NCBI GenBank assembly: GCA_026260175.1
Contig: JAKCWW010005819.1
Location: forward strand, 10,252 to 34,549
Length of the DNA: 24,298 bases
Direction: 5' to 3'
Origin: Reticulitermes lucifugus
Taxonomy: Eukaryota > Arthropoda > Insecta > Blattodea > Rhinotermitidae
Part shown: positions 10,246 through 19,648 of the stretch, piece after piece
How the letters are laid out: each line of letters begins with the position of its first letter
How positions within the stretch are numbered: the first letter of the stretch is position 1
Notes under the pieces: generated by a model
The model's input: the letters and a program-made list of their open reading frames with translations, nothing else
Databases searched by the model: none
Told to the model about the DNA's origin: nothing
Translations under genes and position numbers: made by a program

Positions 10246-11438
10246 AGCTCGTAAAAAGGGAGATTTACAATAGGTCATGCACGATAGCGATAATTTTATC
10301 CAGTTTTAACTAAAATCGGAATGTGTCGACATGTTAGTAAAGATCACAAATACTAAATCTCAAGGAAACCTGTCCGGTGGTAGTCGCGCTGTCAGGCGGA
10401 CACAGGGACGAACATGAGGAGGCTAACAGTCGCTTTCTGTAACTGATTTTCGAACATGCCTAAAAAGCGTTGTGTATCCGACGAAATAGCCTAGCGAACA
10501 TCCCCAGATACAAGGAGTAACAAGAGGGACTAACTAGCCAAACACGGTTTTCAGCTACCCCAAAATATCAACTCTTCCGGCCAAAATATGGAACCTTATA
10601 GTATGCCAAAAATTAAAGACAACGCATGCGCACATGCAAACAGTTCGTGTCACGTACGGGGAAGAGGTATACGGTTAGCAATTCCTGCCTACCAAGTTAA
10701 CGCACACAACTGTCGTCCTTTGGTTTTCGCGGTCTGTATTTAATGTGCAGTTTCGGCTTTGTGGCTAAACCGTGAAAGCCAAGTTACACATTTGCATGCC
10801 TACATACATACATACATACATACACCAACAGCGTAATCAGATGGCACTAAAACAATCAGCGCAAAACTAGGCAAATCAGAATTACATTGCAAACACTCAT
10901 TACGAAAATGGAGAGAAAAACTGTCTGAAATGCATTATAAAGCTTGGTAATACCTACAATGTATACGACAGGTTAAGGCTTGTGCTGCTGTCTTCATGTC
11001 TGCTAGTTATGAATGTTAGTACGTAGTTATGAATAGGATCATATTATAAAATAATAAGAACATATTCCGGAGTTGGCATTAAAGTACCTTCGCTGAAAAT
11101 ATATCCTTCATATTTGAACACAGTGCGTATTGTGCGTCAAAGTATACATGCCACCGTCTCTCCGAAACGTCTCCGTTATCGATGCTGGGAAATTTTGAAT
11201 TTGTTTTTAACAATTTACCCTTTAAATCTGGAGGGGTGTAGGATTAGTAATTATTTTTTTAAAATCACTTCCAGCAGTACGGATTGAGGCTAAATTAAAT
11301 TTGTCAAATATAACCTCTAATTTTCGATTCGTCACCATGTACGTCTGTGTAATGTTTTGCATTATAAAATGGTTCATAACAATTGTATATGTCGCACGAT
11401 ATATCGCCACAAGTAATTCCACATTCCTAGCTACAAAC
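10246..11438. other. Intronic sequence; TACA microsatellite at 10801..10824
   Basis: Six TACA units occupy 10801..10824. A near-NRF1 site (CGCATGCGCA) lies at about 10623. Nothing coding was recognised. Confidence 0.6.
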
Positions 11439-11450
11439 ACAAAGACAAGT
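11439..11450 (+). repeat. Target-site duplication, left copy
   Basis: ACAAAGACAAGT is repeated exactly at 11629..11640, bracketing the hammerhead element. Twelve identical bases imply insertion with target duplication. Confidence 0.75.
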
Positions 11451-11628
11451 TAACTTTTTGTTCACCGTGCATTATGGTAATAGAAAACACTTATCAACCA
11501 ACAATTGCACTACGCATGTACGTGTGAATGCCCCTGATGATGGTCACCTGATGACCGAAACATATGTAGGGTAATTTCAAGTGATAATAAAGTTTAATAG
11601 TGCAATTGTTGGTTGATAAGTGTTTTCT
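11451..11628 (+). mobile_element. 178-bp hammerhead-bearing element (element 1)
   Basis: The element is flanked by a perfect 12-base direct repeat. Inside are 32-base perfect inverted repeats at 11481..11512 and 11598..11629, whose outer part contains TTATCAACCAACAATTGCACTA; the outermost base of the right arm coincides with the start of the right target copy. They enclose a hammerhead fold on the plus strand. The first 30 bases, ahead of the left repeat, include CCGTGCAT, which is also present near the left end of the element at 13992. It has no reading frame, so it must be non-autonomous. It resembles ribozyme-bearing retroelements (Penelope-like elements, retrozymes); this class is inferred. 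Confidence 0.75.
11526..11578 (+). ncRNA. Type I-like hammerhead ribozyme, complete core
   Basis: Core CUGAUGA at 11534..11540. Stem II is GGUCA/UGACC (11542..11546 with 11552..11556) with loop CCUGA, then GAAA at 11557..11560. The very short stem III is CA-UA-UG (11561..11566), then UA (11567..11568), with predicted cleavage after A11568. Stem I is GAAUGCCC (11526..11533) with GGGUA plus UUC (11569..11573 and 11576..11578), interrupted by a two-base bulge. One U (11541) separates CUGAUGA from stem II, which is not canonical. All invariant core bases are otherwise present. Activity is untested. Confidence 0.75.
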
Positions 11629-11640
11629 ACAAAGACAAGT
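11629..11640 (+). repeat. Target-site duplication, right copy
   Basis: ACAAAGACAAGT, identical to 11439..11450. Confidence 0.75.
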
Positions 11641-12818
11641 ATTGATCCCGCGTTGTCCCCATGGTATCTTATCGTCTATTACAGGCCGACATAGACGTTT
11701 GTGTTGGTACAGCTTGTAATAAAGCAAGCTGCATGCTTTCAGACTTAACACCACATCAGACGTCACGACGTGGCAACGTAGCTGCTTTAGTTTCAGAAGC
11801 TCCGATGACCACTTATTTGTGTAGTGTGTTTATTACAAGAAGTTAGAAGGTCCGATAGGGATGCAGCTTATAATGCCGTAATATTATCTTAAACTGGTTC
11901 AAAAACTCATGTAGGGGACACGCGGACACAAAGAAACCACAGGGTTGTCTTTCCGTGTACATAAAAAGGATAAAATGGAGAAACGAAGGAAGAAATGAAA
12001 AAGTTAACAGAATAACGGTTCCATCACTGCGGCAGAAGAGAACGCTAAAATTGTCTCTTGGGCCATTATATCGCGACGAGAAACAGAAGACACGCTTACA
12101 CGGCTTTGTGTGTGGACGCTGAGGCAGAATATGGTGTTTAAACTTAGACTGAAATCTCAAATCCCGCAACTCTCTCGCACGAACCGACAAGGATTTCACC
12201 AGTTAAGTGACTGAATTGTTGCCACGAAACCTAAACACGGTCGTGTCTTCACTAACAGAAAAGCATTCCATTCCGGTACAATTTGGAACGTTTGCTATCT
12301 GCCGTTCACTGCGGACATCTGAACCATCATGACGACTCCACTTCGGAAAATTTACGCACATTGCAATGCGCCTCTCGTCACAATCTTAATCGAATAATGC
12401 CTACTTCTTTTCATCTCGGTAATCTATATATATCCCACGCTATGAAGGCACACAAGGAACATGGAGAAAATCCATACTGTCTACATCTCAAAATTTGATG
12501 GAAATGAAGTCACCACCTTCACGCTCCAGCCGTAATTCGAAGAGACCGAACGCTTGGTGTTATGACTCATCCAACAGTGGCTCTGGAAGTGTGCGTAAGC
12601 GAACAAATTCCTGCCTCTTTCACACATCTTTACTGACGGAACGAATGTTTTGTAATATTCACGCATAGCTTAGGGAAATAAATATGAGCATGCTACGTGG
12701 ATAGAACTGGCTCTGTACAACGACCACATGCAAGTTTTCGAAACAGCGCTGGCGCAATGTTCGTACTGTGCTACAAGCAAGCTGGTTCAAAATCGGTGTA
12801 TTTATGCTTTACGTTTGA
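11641..12818. other. Intronic sequence without recognised features
   Basis: Short open frames only (up to about 118 codons on the minus strand near 12.0 kb) with no recognisable domain. Confidence 0.5.
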
Positions 12819-12828
12819 TGGCCCCAAA

Positions 12829-13036
12829 GGTAAAGGTAAAGTTCTCCCTAGAACGGGCCATGAAGGCCCAGAGGGGGAGTAGATATATAGCTCTACTCTT
12901 TCTTTAACCCCGGCACTAGATGAGGTGGGTGGTCAACTCCACGCCCCGGTCGCTTTATCCCCGGGAAAGAGACCCGGTACCCATTGTATAGGAGACTGGG
13001 TGGGCCCCAGGGCCGGTCTGGACGGGTGCGGACTGG
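12829..13036 (-). mobile_element. 5'-truncated SINE (family A) with target duplications
   Basis: This is homologous to the body and tail of the SINE at 9085..9395 but lacks the tRNA-like head, as expected from incomplete reverse transcription. On the minus strand it ends in TTTACC repeats. TGGCCCCAAA occurs on both sides (12819..12828 and 13037..13046), a 10-base target duplication. The high GC of this copy generates several long but meaningless open frames on both strands. Confidence 0.75.
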
Positions 13037-13046
13037 TGGCCCCAAA

Positions 13047-13979
13047 AGAGTGTCAAAGTACACTCCCTTCCAAAACCCTCCTCCCTTTCGATATCCGGAA
13101 CAGCACTGCTTTCTTTGCACCTCCCCGTCTTCGCTCGCTTGCCGCTTGAGATGTCAGCACAAAGCATTGGCTGAATGACACTGAGAGGGGAATACTGAGG
13201 AACACGCAGAAAAACCTGTACTAGCGTCAATTTGAACACCATAAATCCCAGGTGGACTGGTCCGGTATCGAAACCGAACGTCCACTAAAACGGGCCGGCA
13301 ACTAACCTCCTGAGACATCGCACAGCCTTCCTTAAAGACTGAAACGAATACATTACGTACCTTATATATAACACTCAGTTCGTACCGCACAGAGAACACT
13401 GTACTTCCATTAGAAAAACCAATCGGTGGTTCTTGTCGATTGTGACAACCACATGGAAAGAATAAATGCAGTGTGTGGGCGAAGTTTTTAACGTTAAACC
13501 TGGCGGTACATACGCGAACCACTCGGGTTAATGCCTAAACTGCTCGCCATGTTAAGATTCCGGCAACAAGGGCCTCCTTTCCGACAGCTCCCATATAACA
13601 AGACGAGCAGTCAAGAATAAATCTAATAAAACAAACACAAAACAACTTTCAAACACCATTTGTTTATTTGGGCGTTTGGGCAGCGCCGTAAACAGCAGTT
13701 GTTTGATCAGTGAACACAACTGGCTGTGAAGACAAAACAGGAAACATTAAATAACAGAGAGGAAAAGAACAATCTCGATAGGAAGATTGAAAAATCGATC
13801 GTAACTGGATTCTCTATTTCTCCCACTTCAGGACTCAACCCGTTTCGAATCTCAAGATATTCTTAACCTATGGAAGACCACTTCCTAAAATCCTCGCCAC
13901 AGAAGGACTTCGAGCACTTTCTTGTGATGCGTGGTGTGGAGAGGAACAGCAAACTGACAGAGGGCCAATATGCCCGAAC
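13047..13979. other. Intronic sequence without recognised features
   Basis: A donor-like AAG|GTACGT lies on the minus strand near 13373. The 122-codon open frame on the minus strand (13154..13522) shows no domain. Confidence 0.5.
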
Positions 13980-13991
13980 TGTGTATAGCAG

Positions 13992-14172
13992 AATTAAATA
14001 TTACATGCCGTGCATATTATTACAATCAATACATCAACCAACAAATGCACTTAATAAAACACAATTCATAACAAGTATTAAACTCCTACATGGCACACCG
14101 GTGCCGAAACATGTAGGTGTTTAATACTTGTTATGAATTGTGTTTCATTACGTGCATTTTTGGTTGATGTAT
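13992..14172 (+). mobile_element. 181-bp palindromic relative of the hammerhead element (element 2)
   Basis: It is bounded by near-identical 12-base repeats, TGTGTATAGCAG (13980..13991) and TGTGTACAGCAG (14173..14184). Bases 14027..14174 form an almost uninterrupted palindrome with outer arms CAATACATCAACCA. The arm sequence ATCAACCAACAAATGCACTTA matches ATCAACCAACAATTGCACTA of element 1, and CCGTGCAT sits near the left end of both. The lengths (181 and 178) agree. It has no coding capacity. Confidence 0.7.
14077..14125 (+). ncRNA. Degenerate hammerhead remnant lacking the CUGAUGA segment
   Basis: Stem I (AUUAAAC..CC with GG..GUUUAAU), stem II (GGCAC-ACCG-GUGCC, 14092..14105), GAAA (14106..14109), the short CAUG stem III and the UA cleavage position are all in place. 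The catalytic CUGAUGA between stems I and II is replaced by UACAU (14087..14091). That replacement matches what the opposite arm of the palindrome would give, which suggests the arm was overwritten by its inverted copy. It should be inactive. Confidence 0.6.
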
Positions 14173-14372
14173 TGTGTACAGCAGTTTTATTCCGTCTTTA
14201 CGTCAGAGGATGAGTTTTGTTATCAAGTTCCATAATTATATAAACAAATCGCACATAACACTTAGGTCTGTGTAATTCAAACATCTTCGCAGTTGTGTAT
14301 TTGTAATATTTAACATTACGTGCCTATATGACTCAGCTTCTAACAGAAATGAATACCAGGAATATTTCCTTT

Positions 14373-14382
14373 GGGGGGGGGG
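14373..14382 (+). repeat. Poly-G run
   Basis: Ten G bases at the left edge of the LINE fragment. Confidence 0.9.
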
Positions 14383-14387
14383 TTAAA

Positions 14388-14513
14388 GGCGGCCGGTACG
14401 TAGGGCTGACAACCTTACCACCTTAATGTGCCGATTGTCTAGAAATCTGGGAGCCTCAACCTCCTAGAACCCTAAGGGCCTGTCCAGACCTGTAATGGGA
14501 TTGCTTTACCTTT
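14388..14513 (+). mobile_element. LINE-type repeat fragment ending in TTTACC tail
   Basis: The plus strand reads GGRYVGLTTLPP, stop, CADCLEIWEPQPPRTLRACP, stop, WDCFTF. I recall this peptide pattern from repeat-derived predicted proteins in insects; that is memory, not a search. It ends in GCTTTACCTTT, the same hexamer tail as the family A SINEs at 9085 and 12829. Two in-frame stops show it is decayed. Confidence 0.5.
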
Positions 14514-15446
14514 CACGTGCCTTTATGAAATACAGTTCGTTATCTGGCGTTATTACACTGTATGCCAAAAATATATTTCCCCAGCCGCCATTTTTTTTAC
14601 TTTACAACGTATAAGTAACACCCCTTGGCATACAGCACATAAATATATTTTCGTATATCATGTGGCACACTCTGATGGCAGGATGTTGGTACTCAGTCAC
14701 ATGAATATCCTCTGATATATTCAGACCGCTTTATGAAGAAATGACAGACACACACACACGACAATAGCACAAGCCAATATAAGAACAGCAGACATAGAAG
14801 AATAATTATAAAGTGTCCTGCGTTAAAAATCCGAGCAGCCAACTAAAACCAGTTCCCGTAGAACGGTGGCATTTTTTAAAAAGTTCCTGTAACGTATAAA
14901 GAGTTCCAGTGCCCTTACACACAACCTGTATGACAAATATGACAGCTGAAGGGTGTAAGGGCGAAGCAGGTTTTGCAAAGAGCCTGCACGAAAGAACGGG
15001 GTGTTTACCTGTGTCTGGTACTCAGCGAATTGCGTCGGCAAGGCAGTCAGTTCTATTCAAAACAGCGCGTCCCAAACTAGCTTGCCCACTGTCGCGTACA
15101 TTTAACATGGCTGCCAGGCGCACTAAAGAACCTGCCCCTTCCTGCAGTCTGTTCGCATTACAAGACTTAATCTAATAAACGAATGGAAAGACACAAAGGT
15201 AAGCTTGCGGCGTAAAAGGACAGAGCACTTACCCAGATAAGGCGCCGGCTGGTACTACACTTCTTCGAATAAAACCGAACTGTTCGCCTGATCTCTATTG
15301 AATGACAGGCCCATGAATTATATTTTTCAATGCATTTTGATGCTTAACCTCTGTTGACAATCATAAACGACAATACTGCCATTTGTAAATCAATCCAAAT
15401 AGTTTCCAATTTGTTTATCGCATTCTTGTTTCGCATTCAAATGTCA
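14514..15446. other. Intronic sequence; possible cryptic splice donors
   Basis: A plus-strand AAAG|GTAAGC at 15198/15199 and a minus-strand CTGG|GTAAGT at 15233/15232 face each other. Neither is preceded by recognisable coding sequence. The frame starting AACATGGCTGCC at 15108 gives only 22 codons from that start. A short AC run lies at 14747..14759. Confidence 0.4.
14747..14759 (+). repeat. Short (AC)n run
   Basis: About six AC units. Confidence 0.9.
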
Positions 15447-15540
15447 TCCATCCTTCCTTCCCATGCTTCATTCCTTCCTTCCCTCCTACCAGCCAACCTG
15501 TCTGCATTTCTACCTGTCTACTAACTACCTACCTACCTAC
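15447..15540 (+). repeat. Low-complexity CCTT/CTAC tract
   Basis: Degenerate CCTTC repeats followed by CTAC units. On the minus strand the latter are GTAG repeats and directly follow the LINE 3' end, so part of this is probably its tandem-repeat tail. Confidence 0.8.
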
Positions 15541-16030
15541 AGCTCAGAGATCATGATATGATCCCCATAGGGTGGTAGACGTGTCTGACGCGGTGCGGGC
15601 AACTGCTGGCTATAGGGCGAACTAATGGACTGCTACTGGTACGAGCGAGAGACTGTTCTACTAGCATTCATTCCTCTGTAGTCTGTCTTACGACAGGTCC
15701 GTAGCCCCTTCCAAAGAGAGTTCTCCACAGAGTGCAATCTAGTGCTTCCTCTTTCAATTTCCAATACCTTCTCTTTTCCTTAAGGTCATCCAGTAGCTGC
15801 TTACGTCTTCTTCCTCGTCATCCCGTCATTTCTATCCTTCCTTCTAACATTTCAGAAGGCAGTTTCTACGCAAAATGTGACCAATCCAGTTAGCCTTTCT
15901 TCTTTTCATTGTATGTAGGATATTCCTCTTCTCCTTGACTCTGTGTAATACTGCTTCATTTCTCACACGATCGGTCCAACTGATCTTCTCCAGCACCACA
16001 TTTCAGAACTTTCCAGATACTTCTGTTCTA
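15541..16030 (-). mobile_element. 5'-truncated LINE (non-LTR retrotransposon) 3' end
   Basis: Contains the C-terminal end of a reverse-transcriptase polyprotein (15668..16028) followed on the minus strand by about 125 bases of 3' untranslated sequence and a GTAG-type tail. Lack of any recognisable RT domain upstream of 16028 indicates 5' truncation. Confidence 0.75.
15668..16028 (-). pseudogene. LINE reverse-transcriptase ORF, C-terminal remnant
   Basis: The minus strand encodes, in order, EQKYLESSEMWCWRR; after a small deletion, LEKISWTDRVRNEAVLHRVK and KANWIGHILRRNCLLK; after a further indel, LEGRIEMTG, stop, RGRRRKQLLDDLKEKRRYW; and finally GRGYGPVVRQTTEE and a stop at 15668. The WIGH.LRRN and GRRRKQLLDDLK motifs are typical of the C-terminal tail of insect non-LTR retrotransposon polyproteins, downstream of the RT domain. 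At least two frameshifts and one internal stop show it is dead. It lies in the sense direction of heph. Confidence 0.82.
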
Positions 16031-16142
16031 CTGGCATACAGACTGAAAGCATCAAGCATTTCGAGTAGCGTGAAGTGAGAGAGTGCACTGTGCGAGTGCT
16101 TTCAGGATGGGCAGTAGCAACTCGTCATTCACCACGAAATCT

Positions 16143-16154
16143 TGCGCATGCGCA
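16143..16154. promoter_or_regulatory. NRF1/erect-wing-type site TGCGCATGCGCA
   Basis: A perfect 12-base palindrome that fits the YGCGCAYGCGCR consensus of NRF1 (ewg in insects). There is no promoter evidence beside it, and it may belong to a repeat next to the LINE remnant. Confidence 0.45.
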
Positions 16155-16202
16155 GTTGTCCCATTCCTAGCATGGATCTTCTCCTGGTCTGTGGAGAGTA
16201 GC

Positions 16203-16224
16203 TACCTACCTATCTACCTACCTT
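16203..16224 (+). repeat. (CTAC/TACC)n run
   Basis: Five to six CTAC-like units similar to the tail tract at about 15525..15540, possibly the tail of a second element. Confidence 0.85.
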
Positions 16225-17495
16225 ACAACATAAAGTGCACGACACGGACAGGTTCATATGCACAGGCATTACGTAAAATAAAATATGGACGACCGATACT
16301 GAGAACAGTACACGGGACGGCAGTACAGGAACGAAACGAGACATGTTACAAGATGTAATGTGCACCTGAACTCTACCCATTTTCAACGATCGTATCGAAG
16401 GAACACATGGCCTCCTTATTGTGAGTTCATTTCATACACTTCATGCGGGGAACGTTAAACATCCTGGTGATAACCTTTGACACATCTGAGTGTAGCATAA
16501 AGAATAACAAGTGCATTTTTGTTCGCATTTCTGAGCAAGTAATCTTCAATCAATCTACCAACCAAATTTCATTTTTTATTCAACTTTACTGCCATGTGTT
16601 CTTAACATTTCACTTCGGTGTTCGTTTACGCAATACCTGAGAAACACCAATGTGATATTAAAACCAACAGACACAGATGGTGCTCACTAAGTGTATGTTC
16701 ACGATCCGTACACGTATTCAGCCACCGTTCTCATTTACGATTTCACGATTTTTATTATGTCTATTGATGGCAGCTACTAGCCTATGGAATAACATTACGT
16801 GGCAAATACCAGTTTCAATAAAGAAACCCACGGTTTACTGCCGGTAACTGCTGATGCAGCTGATCTAAATAATTCACTAATATTCAGAAATGTACTTCGA
16901 CATCAGGTAAGGCAGTAAAAAACTAGAACCTAAAAACTGAAAAGAGGTGGGGAGATACCGAACTGGAAAGGCTTTTAAACATATTTAGTTTAATGGCACC
17001 CTTACGGGCAGGATATTCCACCGTTAGCAAACAGTACTTAATCTTCCTACAGCTTTGCAGTATAAAAGTCTCAACCCAGACGTTTATATTTAATAACATT
17101 AAATAATGTAAGACGGAAAACATTTTAGAGAATTCTTCCTTCACTGTACACGAATCTCCTTCTATTATAAATGTACTGTCCGAAAGAGTCCCGAAGGCAG
17201 AAAGCAGCTTCCCCTCACTTTTCCTACCAGCGTATCCGAAGTAAGTTCCATTCCGTTCTCCCCAGTCTTCGACATCATCGCGCCTTCAGCACTCAGCCAG
17301 ACAGCACTGTTCCGCTGTCCACTTCACTCGTACTCCAACTTCTCACTGTTGCAATATAACGCTAGGCTTCCCGCCTCGGTTGTCTGGTCACTTCGTTTCG
17401 CTCCAAAACTTCAATGAGAAAGAAAACTTCCTCTGACAGGCACCGCCTCTTAACCACACACCATTCGCAGGCATTCGATATAAAATATACGGCGT
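16225..17495. other. Intronic sequence without recognised features
   Basis: AT-rich with no coding or RNA-gene signal. Confidence 0.5.
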
Positions 17496-17505
17496 GGGGG
17501 GGGGG
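17496..17505 (+). repeat. Poly-G run
   Basis: Ten consecutive G bases. Confidence 0.9.
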
Positions 17506-17647
17506 ATAAATTTTATACAAAACATATTCACGTCAACATTACACATATCTGGGTTAATAACACTCGGGAAAGGACATTCCTCGATCTTCGTGAATTCAGT
17601 GAAACAACCTGCTGCAGTCCTGTGGCACACAAACTTGTGCCAACTGC

Positions 17648-17648
17648 A

Positions 17649-17687
<39 letters not shown>
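17648..17687 (+). repeat. (AAT)n microsatellite
   Basis: About 13 perfect AAT units. It creates spurious poly-Ile and poly-Leu reading frames on the two strands. Confidence 0.97.
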
Positions 17688-17688
<1 letters not shown>

Positions 17689-18187
17689 GTAGTGTACTGC
17701 TGTGATTAACAGTAAGAAATCCAATTACGGCCGACATTAAAGGCAAGCTAAAAAAACAAAGAAACATACACAAAATAAGAATAAAAATACCACACCACGC
17801 AAGAAAATGGCCAGAAATAACGTCCCAATGTAGAAACACGACCAAAGTCTGACAATTAACAAGCCAAATATTAAATGATGCGTGGCATGTCAGCAAGCGA
17901 AATACAATCCTCGTTCAACATGTCAGTCCTTTCACACATTACATTAGCAGCGAAAACAAATGCAGTTGAGGGGCTGAGCTAGTCTTGACGGTGCACAGCA
18001 ACCTCTCATTAACACTAACCTTGTGCGGACACGTAAACTAACATAACGCACGGCACGAGGGCCACCAACACACACCTGCACATTCCTATGCACATCCCAC
18101 CCCAAAAACGGCCAAACGTCGATACAGCGGAAAAGAGAGACTACTGGTTCTAATGCATCTATCATCACCAAGACTGTTTGCGTTTTG
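17688..18187. other. Intronic sequence without recognised features
   Basis: Nothing coding was recognised on either strand. Confidence 0.5.
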
Positions 18188-18200
18188 TTAGGTTAGGTTA
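18188..18200 (+). repeat. Interstitial TTAGG telomere-type repeat
   Basis: TTAGGTTAGGTTA, about 2.6 units of the insect telomere repeat. It is too short to be more than suggestive, but it fits an insect source. Confidence 0.6.
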
Positions 18201-18362
18201 TACGTAACAACATAACAATACTCTTGGTAACTAGCCGGTAGATATTAACCACATGGATAGAATGCATGAAATATACGTTCACTAGACTTTTAACCACATC
18301 TAAAGCAAATTCATTGCATCATGGACTGATTAGTCGTATGGCGGGCAATATTTTTGAAAATG

Positions 18363-18375
18363 AAGTTATATTTGC
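18363..18375 (+). repeat. SINE target-site duplication, left copy
   Basis: AAGTTATATTTGC, matched by AAGTTATATCTGC at 18613..18625 with one difference. Confidence 0.7.
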
Positions 18376-18612
18376 CGATCCCGGTGGTCGCGCGGTCTAA
18401 AGCGTGGGTCTGCGGCCGCTCGCTTGCTGGGATTGCGGGTTCGAACCCCGCTGGGGGCATGGATGTCTGTCTCTTGTGAATGTCGTGTGTTGTCAAGTCC
18501 TACCCGATGTGTGTGTGTGTGTCTGTCATTGAGTGTGACCAAGGGCAACAATAACACTCTGCACCTACAGTGAGTAGGTAGGCAGAGGTAAAGACTAAGA
18601 AAGAGAGAGGGA
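18376..18612 (+). mobile_element. tRNA-derived SINE (family B), full length with target duplications
   Basis: The head has an A box TGGTCGCGCGG (18385..18395) and a perfect B box GGTTCGAACCC (18438..18448) inside a fully paired T arm (GCGGG/CCCGC). The A-box region resembles tRNA-Leu (TGGCCGAGCGGTCTAAGGCG). The body includes a (GT)n run at about 18507..18523 and ends in a purine-rich tail (AAGAGAGAGGGA). The minus strand of the head reads FEPAIPASERPQTHALDR, a peptide I recall from many spurious predicted insect proteins; it marks a widespread SINE, not a protein. The 237-base unit is bracketed by a 13-base duplication. Confidence 0.85.
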
Positions 18613-18625
18613 AAGTTATATCTGC
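18613..18625 (+). repeat. SINE target-site duplication, right copy
   Basis: AAGTTATATCTGC, 12 of 13 identical to 18363..18375. Confidence 0.7.
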
Positions 18626-19357
18626 GAGTCATGTAAAGTACGCAGTGTCGTCTATTCGCAACGACGCCCACTATACAACTGCTGGTGCATATCTGCAATA
18701 CCAGTTACCAGCCAAAACCATTGAGTAATTTTGGAGGTGAAATACGTAAATGGAGACAGACCCAGCGCACACCGTGTGCCAAGCATGCACACCAATTTCG
18801 AATAACGTAATGTTAACGAGGTAACTAGCAATGATTTGCGGTATAGTTTCAGGTAATGTGCTAAGTCCGAAGTATTTTCGCTCTAATAAGATGGCACTTT
18901 GTTTTATAAAACTGCAGCATCAGAGACGAATGGAACAAGACGCTAGTCACAAAAACTAGTAAACTCTTCAGTCCGCTGGCAAGCAATTTATCCAAGATTT
19001 TACAGGTAGTAAAGAAAGTGAAAAGGATTACCGGGAAGTTTAATTAAAAGAAACTATAATAATTTTAACACCAATCAAACGGATGACAAAACACGGGACA
19101 TAGGTCTATAGGCATATTAGTTAATCTCTCGACTTCAAACCAAACCCCGTAATTTCCTCAGCATACGGAAGCTCAACACCTAGGAGAAGACAAGCTCAAT
19201 ATCACACGTACCATCAATATATAGTTAGTTAACAGGACGATACAGTATATTACAGAACAGACAGCTTCATAATTAGTACTCACAAGCATAGTATTGTTAG
19301 GGTGGAAGGTTACCACGGTACAGGACATAGGAAATACAGAAAAACGAGAAGGAAAAC
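18626..19357. other. Intronic sequence without recognised features
   Basis: AT-rich. A donor-like CTT|GTGAGT on the minus strand near 19275 has no supporting exon that I recognise. Confidence 0.5.
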
Positions 19358-19430
19358 TATACAAAGCAGGCGGTAAAGGCCGTCACTTGCAACTAAGTTG
19401 TATGTTATATTATACCTACTATGTAAAGTT

Positions 19431-19480
19431 AATGCGCAACATGTTTCGGCTTAAGTACAAAAAGCCATCATCAGTACATT
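19431..19480 (-). ncRNA. Hammerhead ribozyme fold, minus strand (sense to heph)
   Basis: On the minus strand: CUGAUGA (19474..19468), extra U, stem II GGCUU/AAGCC (19466..19462 with 19452..19448), GAAA (19447..19444), stem III CAUG with a two-base loop, UU (19439..19438), then GCGCAUU. Stem I pairs AAUG (19480..19477) with CAUU (19434..19431), but the positions next to the core (UA against GCG) do not pair, so activity is doubtful. Confidence 0.5.
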
Positions 19481-19544
19481 AATTCATATACCGACACGAA
19501 CAATGATTTAACGTAGTTTACATGATAACTTTTATATGATACTC

Positions 19545-19598
19545 TAATCTCGCCTGATGATGGCTATCTATACTTAAGCCGAAACATGTTGCGCATTA
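19545..19598 (+). ncRNA. Hammerhead ribozyme fold, plus strand
   Basis: CUGAUGA at 19554..19560, extra U, stem II GGCU/AGCC (19562..19565 with 19577..19580) with an 11-base loop, GAAA (19581..19584), stem III CAUG (19585..19588), then UU with cleavage predicted after U19590. Stem I is CGC/GCG (19551..19553 with 19591..19593) plus UAAU/AUUA (19545..19548 with 19595..19598) across a small internal loop. This two-part stem I is as expected where the internal loop contacts stem II. Confidence 0.65.
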
Positions 19599-19648
19599 CA
19601 GTTATACAACACAAAACTTAGTTGCGATTGACAGCCTTTACTTTGTTT

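Noticed and set aside
15108..15175. Start codon in good context (AACATGGCTGCC) as a first exon
   Set aside because: Only 22 codons to a stop. The donors nearby are not in a frame that would extend a recognisable protein.
15231..15238. Strong minus-strand donor CTGG|GTAAGT as a heph exon end
   Set aside because: The preceding sequence encodes no PTB-like residues, and no acceptor with a pyrimidine tract was recognised at a plausible distance.
17494..17896. Reading frames with poly-Ile or poly-Leu
   Set aside because: Produced by the AAT microsatellite.
18188..18200. Telomere or healed chromosome end
   Set aside because: Fewer than three TTAGG units, surrounded by ordinary intron sequence.
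18438..18448. Genuine tRNA gene
   Set aside because: The T arm is perfect but the acceptor stem does not pair, and the unit continues into a SINE body with target duplications.
18311..18496. 61-codon minus-strand frame with a PAGFEPAIPASERPQTHAL-type peptide
   Set aside because: It is the antisense translation of a tRNA-derived SINE head (B box at 18438), a common source of false insect proteins.
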